A stretch of DNA of 64,000 nt from Streptomyces sp. BK239 (GTDB taxonomy: Bacteria > Actinomycetota > Actinomycetes > Streptomycetales > Streptomycetaceae), in the NCBI RefSeq assembly GCF_004217285.1, contig NZ_SHKS01000001.1:310001-374000 (forward strand). The letters are read 5' to 3'. Each line of letters begins with the position of its first letter. Within the stretch, counting starts at the first letter, position 1. Made by a program: the position numbers and the translations under genes. Under the pieces are notes generated by a model. The model searched no databases. It had not been told where the DNA came from and saw nothing but the letters and a program-made list of their open reading frames with translations. Below are positions 36,274-43,686 of this stretch, piece by piece.

Positions 36274-37731
36274 TCACCGGTACTCCGACAGCCTGCGGCC
36301 GATGCCGAGGACGGCGCCCGCCGCGCCCAGGACGGCGAGGACGGCCGCGCCCAGCGGCAGACCGCCCATCGCGTCCCGGCCGTCGCCGGCCGCCTGCCTG
36401 AACTCGTTCTGCTCGTGGGTGAGCGCCCTCGCCAGGTTGGCGTCCACGCTGTCGAAGCACTCGCCGGTCGCGCCCTTGGCGCCGATCACGAGGGCGAGCG
36501 CCTGTTCGTAGTTGCCGTTGTCGTCCTGGGCGCGGGCCGCGGTGTGACGCTTGCGCCACTCCGCCATGTTGCCCTCGGCCGAGGTGACCGGCTTCTCGCC
36601 CGCCTGGTCGTCGGCGAGTCTCGCCGCGGCGGCGAGGCCCTTGCCGAGGGCGGCGATGTTCTCGGTGAAGCCGTGGTCGTAGGCGTCGAGCGTCAACTCC
36701 TCGCCGTCCGCGGTCACCTTGACGGTCTCGGCGCCGCGGGCCACCAGGGTGAGGTTCTCGTCGCCGCGCGCCTTGAGGGAGGCGATGCGGGCGTCGTGCA
36801 GGACGTTCAGGGAGCGCACGCCGTGCTCGTAGGAGTCGTTCAGGCCCGCGCGGGCCAGGCTGTGGCCGACGACCAGCCACAGCAGCACGACGGTGGCGGT
36901 CGCGGTGGCGGCGACCAGGCCGTGGTTGAACACCCGGTTGGTACGGCGGTAGGTGCGGTGCTGCATCCACGCCAGCGCGGCCAGCGCCAGGACGCCCAGC
37001 GCGATCGCCGCCCACGGATAGGGCCTGGCGTCGGCGTAGTCGTCCTGGAGGCGCTGGTTCTCCTTCTTGTAGAGGTCCTCGGCCGCCGGGAGCATCTCCT
37101 GCTGCATCTTCTGGTTGGCGTAGCGCAGGTAGGCGCCGCCGACGGGGAAGCCCTGCCGGTTGTAGGTGCGGGCGCGCTCGACGAGGCCCTTGTACTCCGG
37201 GAGCAGCTTGTTCAGCTTGGTGATCGCGGCGGTGGAGGGGGAGCCGGGGTCGGCGTTGCTCGCGGCGGTGACGAGTCCCGCGGCGGCCGTGTCGATGTCG
37301 TCCTCGTAGCGCTTGCGGGACTCGGCGCTCTCCTGACCACCCGCCAGGAAGCCGCCGGAGGCGGTGGTGTTGGCGTCGGCGAGGGAGCGGTAGATGGAGG
37401 CGGCCGCAGAGGTCAGCGGCTGGCTCTTGTTCAGCACGTCGTCGGCGGCGGCCGCGCGCTCCGTCATCTGCCAGGCGGTGACGGCGCCGAACGCGACGAC
37501 GAGGACGGCGAGCACGGCGCCGATGATCCGCAGCCGGCCCGGCTCGGTCGTCGCGGCGGCGCGCACCCGGTCGACGCCCTCGGCGAACGCGGTACGGCGC
37601 GCGGGCGTCCCCGGCGGCCGGGCGGTGACGGGTGTGAGGGGCTCGCTGGGCCCCGGCTGGGACGGGACGGCCGGGATGGTGGGCATGCCGGATCCCGGTG
37701 GCGCCGTGCTGCTCTTCGGCGGGTGTGTCAC
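36274..37731 (-). CDS. glnX: GlnX-type membrane sensor protein
   Basis: 485 residues; the GTG at 37731 is chosen because GGAGG lies seven bases upstream. A Pro-rich cytoplasmic N terminus is followed by a first span (IIGAVLAVLVVAFGAVTAW), a helical extracytoplasmic region with YRSLADANTTASGGFLAGG, two central spans (YPWAAIALGVLALAALAW; GLVAATATATVVLLWLVVG), a second outer helical region and a final span near the C terminus. This matches GlnX of the GlnX-GlnH-PknG pathway, which relays amino-acid binding across the membrane. It is first gene of the operon; glnH starts 14 bases after its stop. Confidence 0.82.
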   Translation of the reverse strand: MTHPPKSSTAPPGSGMPTIPAVPSQPGPSEPLTPVTARPPGTPARRTAFAEGVDRVRAAATTEPGRLRIIGAVLAVLVVAFGAVTAWQMTERAAAADDVLNKSQPLTSAAASIYRSLADANTTASGGFLAGGQESAESRKRYEDDIDTAAAGLVTAASNADPGSPSTAAITKLNKLLPEYKGLVERARTYNRQGFPVGGAYLRYANQKMQQEMLPAAEDLYKKENQRLQDDYADARPYPWAAIALGVLALAALAWMQHRTYRRTNRVFNHGLVAATATATVVLLWLVVGHSLARAGLNDSYEHGVRSLNVLHDARIASLKARGDENLTLVARGAETVKVTADGEELTLDAYDHGFTENIAALGKGLAAAARLADDQAGEKPVTSAEGNMAEWRKRHTAARAQDDNGNYEQALALVIGAKGATGECFDSVDANLARALTHEQNEFRQAAGDGRDAMGGLPLGAAVLAVLGAAGAVLGIGRRLSEYR

Positions 37732-37925
37732 TGGCTGACCTCCCCCATGGTCATGTGTCGCCGCAAGTATCGCCACAAAGCACGGCAGCGCGCACCGGGC
37801 TTGGCTGGATCTTGATCAGATCGCAAGTCACCGCTGAGGGTGAACACGCGGTGAGCGGCTGTTCGGTTCCGGGAGCGGGGGAGGGGGCGCCGGTGTGAGA
37901 GCCCGAACGAGCGGGCTGTTTCAGG

Positions 37926-39029
37926 TCACTTCAGTGGGGCCGCCGCTCCCGGCTGGGCGATCGGGGTGGCCGCCTGGGCCTGCGCGGAGGCGGTGTTGGC
38001 GTACACCGAGGGGGCCGCCACGGCGGCGGTCGGGTCGGCGTCCGGGTCGGCCTCCGGGGGGACGGTCGCGCCGCCGACGATGCGGATGTCGGCCGCGTCG
38101 AAGGCCCGCTTGATCCGCCAGCGCAACTCGCGCTCGACGGTGAGGGACTTGCCGGGCATCGTCTTGGCGGAGACCCGGACCACCATCGAGTCCAGCAGCA
38201 CGCTGTCCAGGCCGAGCACCTCGATCGGGCTCCACAGGAGCTCGTTCCAGGGCTCTTCCTTGCTCATCTTCTCGGCGACCTCGTTCAGCGTGGCCTTGAC
38301 CCGGTCGAGGTCCTCGTTCGCCTTCACGGTGACGTCGACGCCGGCCGTCGCCCAGCCCTGCGAGAGGTTGCCGATGCGCTTGACCTCGCCGTTGCGGACG
38401 TACCAGATCTCGCCGCTGTCGCCGCGCAGCTTGGTCACCCTGAGGCCCACCTCGATGACCTCGCCGGTGGCGACGCCCGCGTCGATCTGGTCGCCGACGC
38501 CGTACTGGTCCTCCAGGATCATGAACACGCCGGAGAGGAAGTCGGTGACCAGGTTGCGGGCGCCGAAGCCGATGGCCACGCCCGCGACTCCGGCCGACGC
38601 CAGCAGCGGCGCCAGGTTGATCTCGAACGTGCCGAGGACCATCAGCCCGGCCGTGCCGAGGATCAGGAAGCTCGCCACCGAGCGCAGCACCGAGCCGATC
38701 GCCTGGGAACGCTGGCGGCGCCGCTCGGCGTTGACCAGCAACCCCCCGAGGGCCGTGCCGTCGACCGCCTGGACCGTGCGGTTCATCCGGTCGATCAGCT
38801 TGGTGATGGACCGCCGCACCACCACTCTCAGGATCCCGGCGATGACGACGATCAGCAGGACCCGCAGACCGATCGCGAGCCACGTCGACCAGTTCTGCTC
38901 GACCCAGCTCGCGGCGTTCGTCGCGCTCTCCTGGGCGTCCTGGAGCGTCGGGACCGTCACCGTCGGCGACTGCGAGGGAGTCGGCGAGGGCGACGGGCCG
39001 GCGGCCAGTAGGACGGCGGACAAGGACAC
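37926..39029 (-). CDS. MscS-family mechanosensitive ion channel
   Basis: 367 residues. The GTG at 39029 (VSLSAVLLAAGP) has GGAGG eight bases upstream; the longer in-frame ATG at 39077 has none. Hydrophobic segments (WLAIGLRVLLIVVIAGILRVVV, FLILGTAGLMVLGTF) precede the pore-lining helix LLASAGVAGVAIGFGARNLV and the MscS beta domain (GVFMILEDQYGVGDQIDAG, VRNGEVKRIGNLSQGW). The C-terminal tail is Ala/Pro-rich. It releases solutes under hypo-osmotic shock. Monocistronic by spacing. Confidence 0.9.
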   Translation of the reverse strand: MSLSAVLLAAGPSPSPTPSQSPTVTVPTLQDAQESATNAASWVEQNWSTWLAIGLRVLLIVVIAGILRVVVRRSITKLIDRMNRTVQAVDGTALGGLLVNAERRRQRSQAIGSVLRSVASFLILGTAGLMVLGTFEINLAPLLASAGVAGVAIGFGARNLVTDFLSGVFMILEDQYGVGDQIDAGVATGEVIEVGLRVTKLRGDSGEIWYVRNGEVKRIGNLSQGWATAGVDVTVKANEDLDRVKATLNEVAEKMSKEEPWNELLWSPIEVLGLDSVLLDSMVVRVSAKTMPGKSLTVERELRWRIKRAFDAADIRIVGGATVPPEADPDADPTAAVAAPSVYANTASAQAQAATPIAQPGAAAPLK

Positions 39030-39343
39030 GGCAGGTACCTCCAGGTGCTGCACTGCTCCGTCCGGCGCGGCGGTCATGGTGGTCTAGGTCACGAAAAGGT
39101 CACCGAGCGGGCAGGGTCACCACACTAACGGGGCATTGTGTGTGCATCGCCCGAATGCTCGAAGGAGAGACCGTGCTCACGCGCGCTTGAACAGGTCGTC
39201 GAGCTGGGGATGTATCGGGTGTGGTCGAAAACACTCCCAGCCCGTTACCGGGAGATGGTGGCGCGTCCACCGGCCATGAGGGGAGACTGACTGCAGATCG
39301 TCCCGGCGCGAGCCACGCGCCGCCGACGCCCGAGGAGGCATCC

Positions 39344-39880
39344 GTGCCGCATGTCCTGGTCCTGAACGCGTCGTACGAGCCGCTCGGCGTCGTACCGCTC
39401 CGCCGCGCGCTCGTCCTCGTCCTGGAGAACAAGGCCGTCTCCCTCGAGGAATCCGGCGCCTTCATGCACAGTGCGACCGTCACAGTCCCCGCCCCCAGCG
39501 TGGTCCGGCTCAAGCGATTCGTCCGGGTCCCCTATCGGGGGCCCGTTCCTCTCACCCGGCGGGCGCTGTTCGCGCGGGACGGCGGCCGGTGCATGTACTG
39601 CGGTGGCGTCGCGACCAGCGTCGACCACGTCGTCCCCCGCAGCCGCGGGGGCCAGCACGTGTGGGACAACGTCGTGGCGTCCTGCCGGCGCTGCAACCAC
39701 GTCAAGGCCGACCGGCATCTCGTCGAGATCGGCTGGCGGCTGCGCCACAAACCGGCTCCGCCCACCGGTCTGGCCTGGCGCATCATCGGGACCGGCCACA
39801 GGGACCCGCGCTGGCTGCCCTACTTGCAGCCGTTCGGCGCGGACGACGCCATGGCCCGGATCGACGGCATATCGGCCTGA
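39344..39880 (+). CDS. HNH endonuclease family protein
   Basis: 178 residues, GTG 39344 behind GAGGAGG. The N-terminal part (VLVLNASYEPLGVVPLRRALVLVL) is the segment typical of the actinobacterial stand-alone HNH proteins. The nuclease core has zinc cysteines CMYCGG and CRRCNH around the catalytic SVDHVVPRSRGGQHVWDNVV. Substrate and role are unknown. It is widely conserved in Streptomyces, so it is probably housekeeping rather than a mobile nuclease. Convergent with the ABC ATPase gene. Confidence 0.9.
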   Translation: MPHVLVLNASYEPLGVVPLRRALVLVLENKAVSLEESGAFMHSATVTVPAPSVVRLKRFVRVPYRGPVPLTRRALFARDGGRCMYCGGVATSVDHVVPRSRGGQHVWDNVVASCRRCNHVKADRHLVEIGWRLRHKPAPPTGLAWRIIGTGHRDPRWLPYLQPFGADDAMARIDGISA

Positions 39881-39964
39881 CGATCCGGGCCTTCGTGCAG
39901 GTGTGGGCAGGGCTCGGGGCCGGCCGTGACGCCGTCGGCCCCGCCTGCACGCCGCGGGAGCGCG

Positions 39965-40708
39965 TCAGGAAGCGACGTCGTGGCTTCTCAGCAGGGCGGT
40001 GTACGCGGCTTCGGCGGCGCGTCCCTCGAGGGTCCCGGGCGGGGTGTGGGCCAGGAACGTGCCGGTGTCCCCGTGCTGGAGGACCTTTCCCCCGTACATC
40101 ACCGTGACGTGGTCCGCCTCCTCCGCGAGGTCGGCCACGTCGTGCGTGGACAGCAGGACCCGCACGTCGTCGGTCAGCCCGCGCAGGATGTCGCGGAAGA
40201 CACGGCGCTGGTAGGGGTCCATCCCCGCGGTGGGCTCGTCCAACAGCAGGACCCGGGCGCCGTGGACGAGCGCCCCGGCGACGCCGACCCGGCGCAGCTG
40301 GCCGCCCGAGAGCTGGCTGGTGCGGGCGTCGGCCTTGTCGGTCAGCTCCACCCGCGTGAGGGCCTTGCGGGCCTGCTTCCAGGCTTCCGCGCGGTTCATC
40401 CCCTTGAGCCAGCCGACGTAGGCGACGTACTCGCGCGCGGTGAGCGTCGGCATGGGCACGATGTCCTGCGGCATCCAGGCGACCGCCTGCCGGTACGCCG
40501 CGGTGCCCGCCGGCGCCCCGTCCAGGGACACGCGCCCCTTCTGCGGCCTGGTCACCGAAGCCGCGAGTTTCAGCAGGGTCGACTTACCGGCGCCGTTCGG
40601 GCCGAGCAGGACGGTGAGGCCCTCCGGCAGGGTGTAGGAGAAGTCCCGCAGGACCGGCGGCTTCCAGCGGCGGTAGCCGTAGGTGCAGTTGCTGAGTTCG
40701 AGTGTCAC
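39965..40708 (-). CDS. ABC transporter ATP-binding protein
   Basis: 247 residues. Walker A LLGPNGAGKSTLL, Q-loop WMPQDIVPMPTLT, signature TSQLSGGQLRRVGVA, Walker B RVLLLDEPTAGMD and switch histidine STHD. The GTG at 40708 overlaps the stop of the upstream membrane gene (GTGA). With two membrane proteins and a small secreted protein upstream it forms an ABC-2-like export or sensing system of unknown cargo. Confidence 0.88.
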   Translation of the reverse strand: MTLELSNCTYGYRRWKPPVLRDFSYTLPEGLTVLLGPNGAGKSTLLKLAASVTRPQKGRVSLDGAPAGTAAYRQAVAWMPQDIVPMPTLTAREYVAYVGWLKGMNRAEAWKQARKALTRVELTDKADARTSQLSGGQLRRVGVAGALVHGARVLLLDEPTAGMDPYQRRVFRDILRGLTDDVRVLLSTHDVADLAEEADHVTVMYGGKVLQHGDTGTFLAHTPPGTLEGRAAEAAYTALLRSHDVAS

Positions 40709-41280
40709 GCTGGTTTCCTCGACGAGCGGGTCTGGGCGGCGAGGCCGAGGGCGAACACCACCAGGGAGGCGGCCGCCGCGAACAGGTCGTCCGCGGGGAG
40801 CGCGATGACGGTCCAGGACCGGGGGACGTTCCCGCGGAACCCGATGACGGCGACGGTGACCAGCCACCCCACGGGGAGCATCACCGCTCCCTGCCCGGCC
40901 CAGGCGCGGCCGAGCAGCATCAGGCCGGTCAGGAACAGGGCGTTGCGGCCCCCGGTCGTGGCCGTCGCGGTGCCCTGGAGGGCGGCGACGGCCACGCTGC
41001 ACACCGCCGCGGCGGCCATGACCGCGGTGACGAGGGCGCTGTCGAGCCGTGCCACGGACCGGACGCCGGAGGCCTCCGCCGCGGGAAGCCGGCATTCCAG
41101 CATCGCCATCAGGATCGCGAACAGCGGCACGGGGACGAACAGGGAGAGCGCGACGCGCGGGCTGCCGGTGATGGCCGGCAGCAGCACGGTGTGATCCTGC
41201 ACCGCGTAGAGGGCGGCGGTGAAGACGGCGAGAGCGGCCGGCAGCAGCGTGTGCCCCCTGCGCACCTTGAACCACCACAT
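40705..41280 (-). CDS. Membrane protein of the ABC operon
   Basis: 191 residues, about five to six hydrophobic spans (LLPAALAVFTAALYAV, LFVPVPLFAILMAML, LVTAVMAAAAVCSVAVAAL, WLVTVAVIGF, LFAAAASLVVFALGLAA). No domain recognised. Its ATG at 41280 overlaps the TGA of the larger membrane gene, and its stop overlaps the ATPase start, so the three are tightly coupled and probably assemble together. A GTG at 41283 is an alternative start. Confidence 0.75.
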   Translation of the reverse strand: MWWFKVRRGHTLLPAALAVFTAALYAVQDHTVLLPAITGSPRVALSLFVPVPLFAILMAMLECRLPAAEASGVRSVARLDSALVTAVMAAAAVCSVAVAALQGTATATTGGRNALFLTGLMLLGRAWAGQGAVMLPVGWLVTVAVIGFRGNVPRSWTVIALPADDLFAAAASLVVFALGLAAQTRSSRKPA

Positions 41281-42560
41281 CACGAGGCCTTCGCCTCACA
41301 GTCCTGGAGCGTCCGCCTGATCCACGCCGTCTGCTCGGCCGGCGATTCCTTCAGCACCCGGGCGACGTCGGCCGTGACCTGCCGTTCCAGCTCCCGGGCC
41401 GTGGGGTCCAGGCCCTCCTGCTCGCGGCGCATCCGGTACGCCTTCTCCTGGCCGGTCTTCATGGCGGCCCACAGCCAGGCGGAGTGGGCGGTACGGACGT
41501 CCACCTCCTCGCAGCGGAACTTCAGCGCCCGCACCACGATCTGGTACACGGCGTCACCGCGGGGCACCTGGTCGGTGAGCAGGACGTGCCACTCGGTGTC
41601 CGTGGAGGTCTTCTGGCGGCGGCCGTCGACGTAGCCGTCGGTGATCAGCCGCGGCCGTGCCGAGGTCGCCCCGGCCTCGCGCAGCACGTTCAGCGCCTCG
41701 GCGGTGTCGCGCTGCACCTGCGGCAGGTACCGCGCGTTGAACTCCGGCACGCACATGCGCGGCGCGTCGCCCGTGCACGCCATCGCCACGTTCCCGGTGG
41801 TGATCGGCGGGGTGGCCGACCAGTTCGCGGCTGTGCGCTGGGCGCCGAGCACGCCTGTCACGGCGACGACGGCCGCGAGGGCGACCCGCACCGCACGCCG
41901 GCCGAAGGGCAGCCAGACGATCATCAGCCCGACGGCGACGCCTCCCGCCAGCATCAGCGGTACGGCGGCCGTGACGAACCGCGGCACCTCGCCGAAACCG
42001 ACGCTGCCGAACTGACCGGAGACATGCCGGGGCCAGTAGGGGAGCATCGCCCTGGTGAAGGCGACGAGAAGCCAGTCGCCCACGGCCAGGATCGGGGTGG
42101 CGATGACGCGGGGGACCCGGAAGCCGACGGCGAACCCGAGAACGGCGTGTGCGACGCAGATCACCATCGCCGCGAGCGGCAGGCGCAGGCTGTCGAGGCT
42201 CGGGAGGGTCGCCGAACGGGCGAGCGAGACCGCCGCGGGCAGGAGCAGAACCAGCCATGCGAGCGCGATCACCGGGGCCAGGACGTTCGCTGCGATGCGG
42301 TAGCGCGAACGGGCCGGCGCCAATGCCCATATTCGTGCGCTGTTGAGCCGCCCGCTTTCCCAGCAGGCGAGTCCGGCGGCCGTCGCGTACGCCAGCGCGT
42401 AAAGCGTCATCAACGGCTCGGCGACAATGGTCGGAGCGTAATGGTGATAACTGGAGAGCGGGGCTTTCTGGCCTACGACATAATAAAGGAATGTCAGCAG
42501 GAGAATAATGGGGGCAGCCCACCGCACACTACCGCTGCGCAGAGTGGTGCTGAATTTCAT
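41280..42560 (-). CDS. Membrane protein with large C-terminal soluble domain
   Basis: 426 residues. Six or more spans occupy the first ~250 residues (APIILLLTFLYYVVGQ, VIALAWLVLLLPAAVSL, LPLMLAGGVAVGLMIVW-like, ALAAVVAVTGVLGAQ), followed by a ~180-residue soluble domain (ACTGDAPRMCVPEFNARYLPQ, WHVLLTDQVPRGDAVYQIVV, RTLQDCEAK) with several cysteines. Probably the permease of the adjacent ATPase, but the extracytoplasmic domain resembles nothing I know. Confidence 0.75.
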   Translation of the reverse strand: MKFSTTLRSGSVRWAAPIILLLTFLYYVVGQKAPLSSYHHYAPTIVAEPLMTLYALAYATAAGLACWESGRLNSARIWALAPARSRYRIAANVLAPVIALAWLVLLLPAAVSLARSATLPSLDSLRLPLAAMVICVAHAVLGFAVGFRVPRVIATPILAVGDWLLVAFTRAMLPYWPRHVSGQFGSVGFGEVPRFVTAAVPLMLAGGVAVGLMIVWLPFGRRAVRVALAAVVAVTGVLGAQRTAANWSATPPITTGNVAMACTGDAPRMCVPEFNARYLPQVQRDTAEALNVLREAGATSARPRLITDGYVDGRRQKTSTDTEWHVLLTDQVPRGDAVYQIVVRALKFRCEEVDVRTAHSAWLWAAMKTGQEKAYRMRREQEGLDPTARELERQVTADVARVLKESPAEQTAWIRRTLQDCEAKAS

Positions 42561-42590
42561 GCAGTCTCACCGAACCACTTGTCGGCCTGA

Positions 42591-42618
42591 GAGGGGCGCC
42601 CCGTGCGGGGCGCCCCTC
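42591..42618. terminator. Perfect hairpin between secreted-protein and permease genes
   Basis: GAGGGGCGCCCC / GGGGCGCCCCTC, a 12-base perfect stem with a 4-base loop, 13 bases after the secreted-protein stop. It likely ends most transcripts there, so that the secreted protein is made in excess over the transporter. Confidence 0.8.
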
Positions 42619-42630
42619 AGGGCTGGTCTG

Positions 42631-43059
42631 TCAGCCGTCGGCCTTGGTGGTGTCCACCGACACGGTGCTCACGCTCAGCTGCGGGCCGAAGGTGGAGCCC
42701 GCGATCTTCGCGAGCTTGAAGTAGTAGTCACGCTTGCCGGACGGCAGGTCGGTCCACTCGCCGTTGCTGGTGCCGCCGCCGAAGCAGGCGGTGAACGTCT
42801 TGTTGTCGTAGGCCTCGTCGGGCTGGAGCGAGATGTCGGCCCATATGCGGACGTCCGTGCTCTGCGTGGCGAGCGCGTCGGTGCGGCAGTTGGTGAACTT
42901 CACCTGCGAGTACAGCTCGTCCGTCCAGCGCCGCGACTCGAAGCCCACGCTGGCGGCGGTGATGGAGCTGCTCCAGTTGGCCTCGGCGACGGGCGCCAGC
43001 GCCAGAGTGATCACCGCGGCCGTGCCGACGACGGTGGAAATACGCGAACCGCGCTTCAT
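42631..43059 (-). CDS. Small secreted protein heading the ABC operon
   Basis: 142 residues, ATG 43059 behind GGGGAGAAA. The Sec signal (MKRGSRISTVVGTAAVITLALAPVAEA) is cleaved around residue 27. The mature part is beta-rich with two cysteines (KFTNCRTDALATQ, NKTFTACFGGG), likely one disulfide, and ends in STVSVDTTKADG. No known domain. It precedes, on the same strand, two membrane proteins and an ATPase. It may be the exporter's cargo or its external sensor; a Sec signal argues against it being ABC-exported. Confidence 0.75.
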   Translation of the reverse strand: MKRGSRISTVVGTAAVITLALAPVAEANWSSSITAASVGFESRRWTDELYSQVKFTNCRTDALATQSTDVRIWADISLQPDEAYDNKTFTACFGGGTSNGEWTDLPSGKRDYYFKLAKIAGSTFGPQLSVSTVSVDTTKADG

Positions 43060-43452
43060 TTTCTCCCCTGTTCCTGTTGCGCGAAGCACGGGATCAGGAA
43101 CTCGTGAGATAATTGTGGAACTGAATACACAAAACCCCCACACCCCCCGTCCCCCGTGCAGCTGAGTACTTTTCAGCCGTGACCTGAAGCTAGCAGTCCG
43201 CTTCCTGAAGCGTCAACTTTCCGATAACGGCGGGCCGTTGACGGTATTCAGTTCCCGTGCGCCTTTTTTGGGGTTTCGGCGTCGATATTGCCTCGGGGGT
43301 CCGTATTGGTCCGGTTGATCTTGGTCCGGGGTGGTGGTCGAGCCCCCGGAACGCGGCTCCGCGGGGGACGGGGCGATCGAAGATGTGAGTCCTCGCATCC
43401 GCTGGGTAGGGCTCAAGTAACCCGTCCGAATCTCGACGACAAGGAGGCCACC
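43060..43452. promoter_or_regulatory. Divergent intergenic region
   Basis: 393 bp between the secreted-protein operon and the malQ operon. A/T-rich stretches at 43110-43150 and 43190-43290 should hold the leftward promoter. A GTCAAC...GTTGAC pair near 43212-43243 and a GC-rich stem near 43347-43375 lie on the malQ side. No known operator recognised. Confidence 0.4.
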
Positions 43453-43686
43453 GTGGTCGCAACGACGTACCCCCTGCTCCCGGCCGCCCGTTCCAAACGC
43501 CCGGCGGATGTTTCCGCCGTCCTGGAAGAGCCCCGCGTGTGCGTGTTCAGCGCGGAGGGAACCTGCGCCGAGGCCCCGCTGACCAGCGAGCCGCCGCTGC
43601 CCTACGCCGAACCGCTGACCAGCGAACCGCCCCTCACCAGCGAGCCGCCCCTCGCCGCCGCGGACCCCGACTTCATGAGGCCGTAG
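43453..43686 (+). CDS. Small protein with PLTSEPP tandem repeats, upstream of malQ
   Basis: 77 residues, GTG 43453 behind AAGGAGG. The N-terminal 45 residues are ordinary (VVATTYPLLPAARSKRP, VCVFSAEGTCAEA). Residues ~42-68 then repeat PLTSEPP three times, with one variant PLPYAEP. The stop is immediately followed by the malQ ATG (TAGATG), so the two are translationally linked. No signal peptide. I recognise no family; the layout of leader-like part plus Thr/Ser/Glu repeats is worth noting, but there is no RiPP enzyme gene beside it. Confidence 0.68.
   Translation: MVATTYPLLPAARSKRPADVSAVLEEPRVCVFSAEGTCAEAPLTSEPPLPYAEPLTSEPPLTSEPPLAAADPDFMRP

Noticed and set aside
43453..43686. Repeat mini-protein as a graspetide precursor
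   Set aside because: No ATP-grasp ligase or other modifying enzyme in the window; kept only as an open finding.
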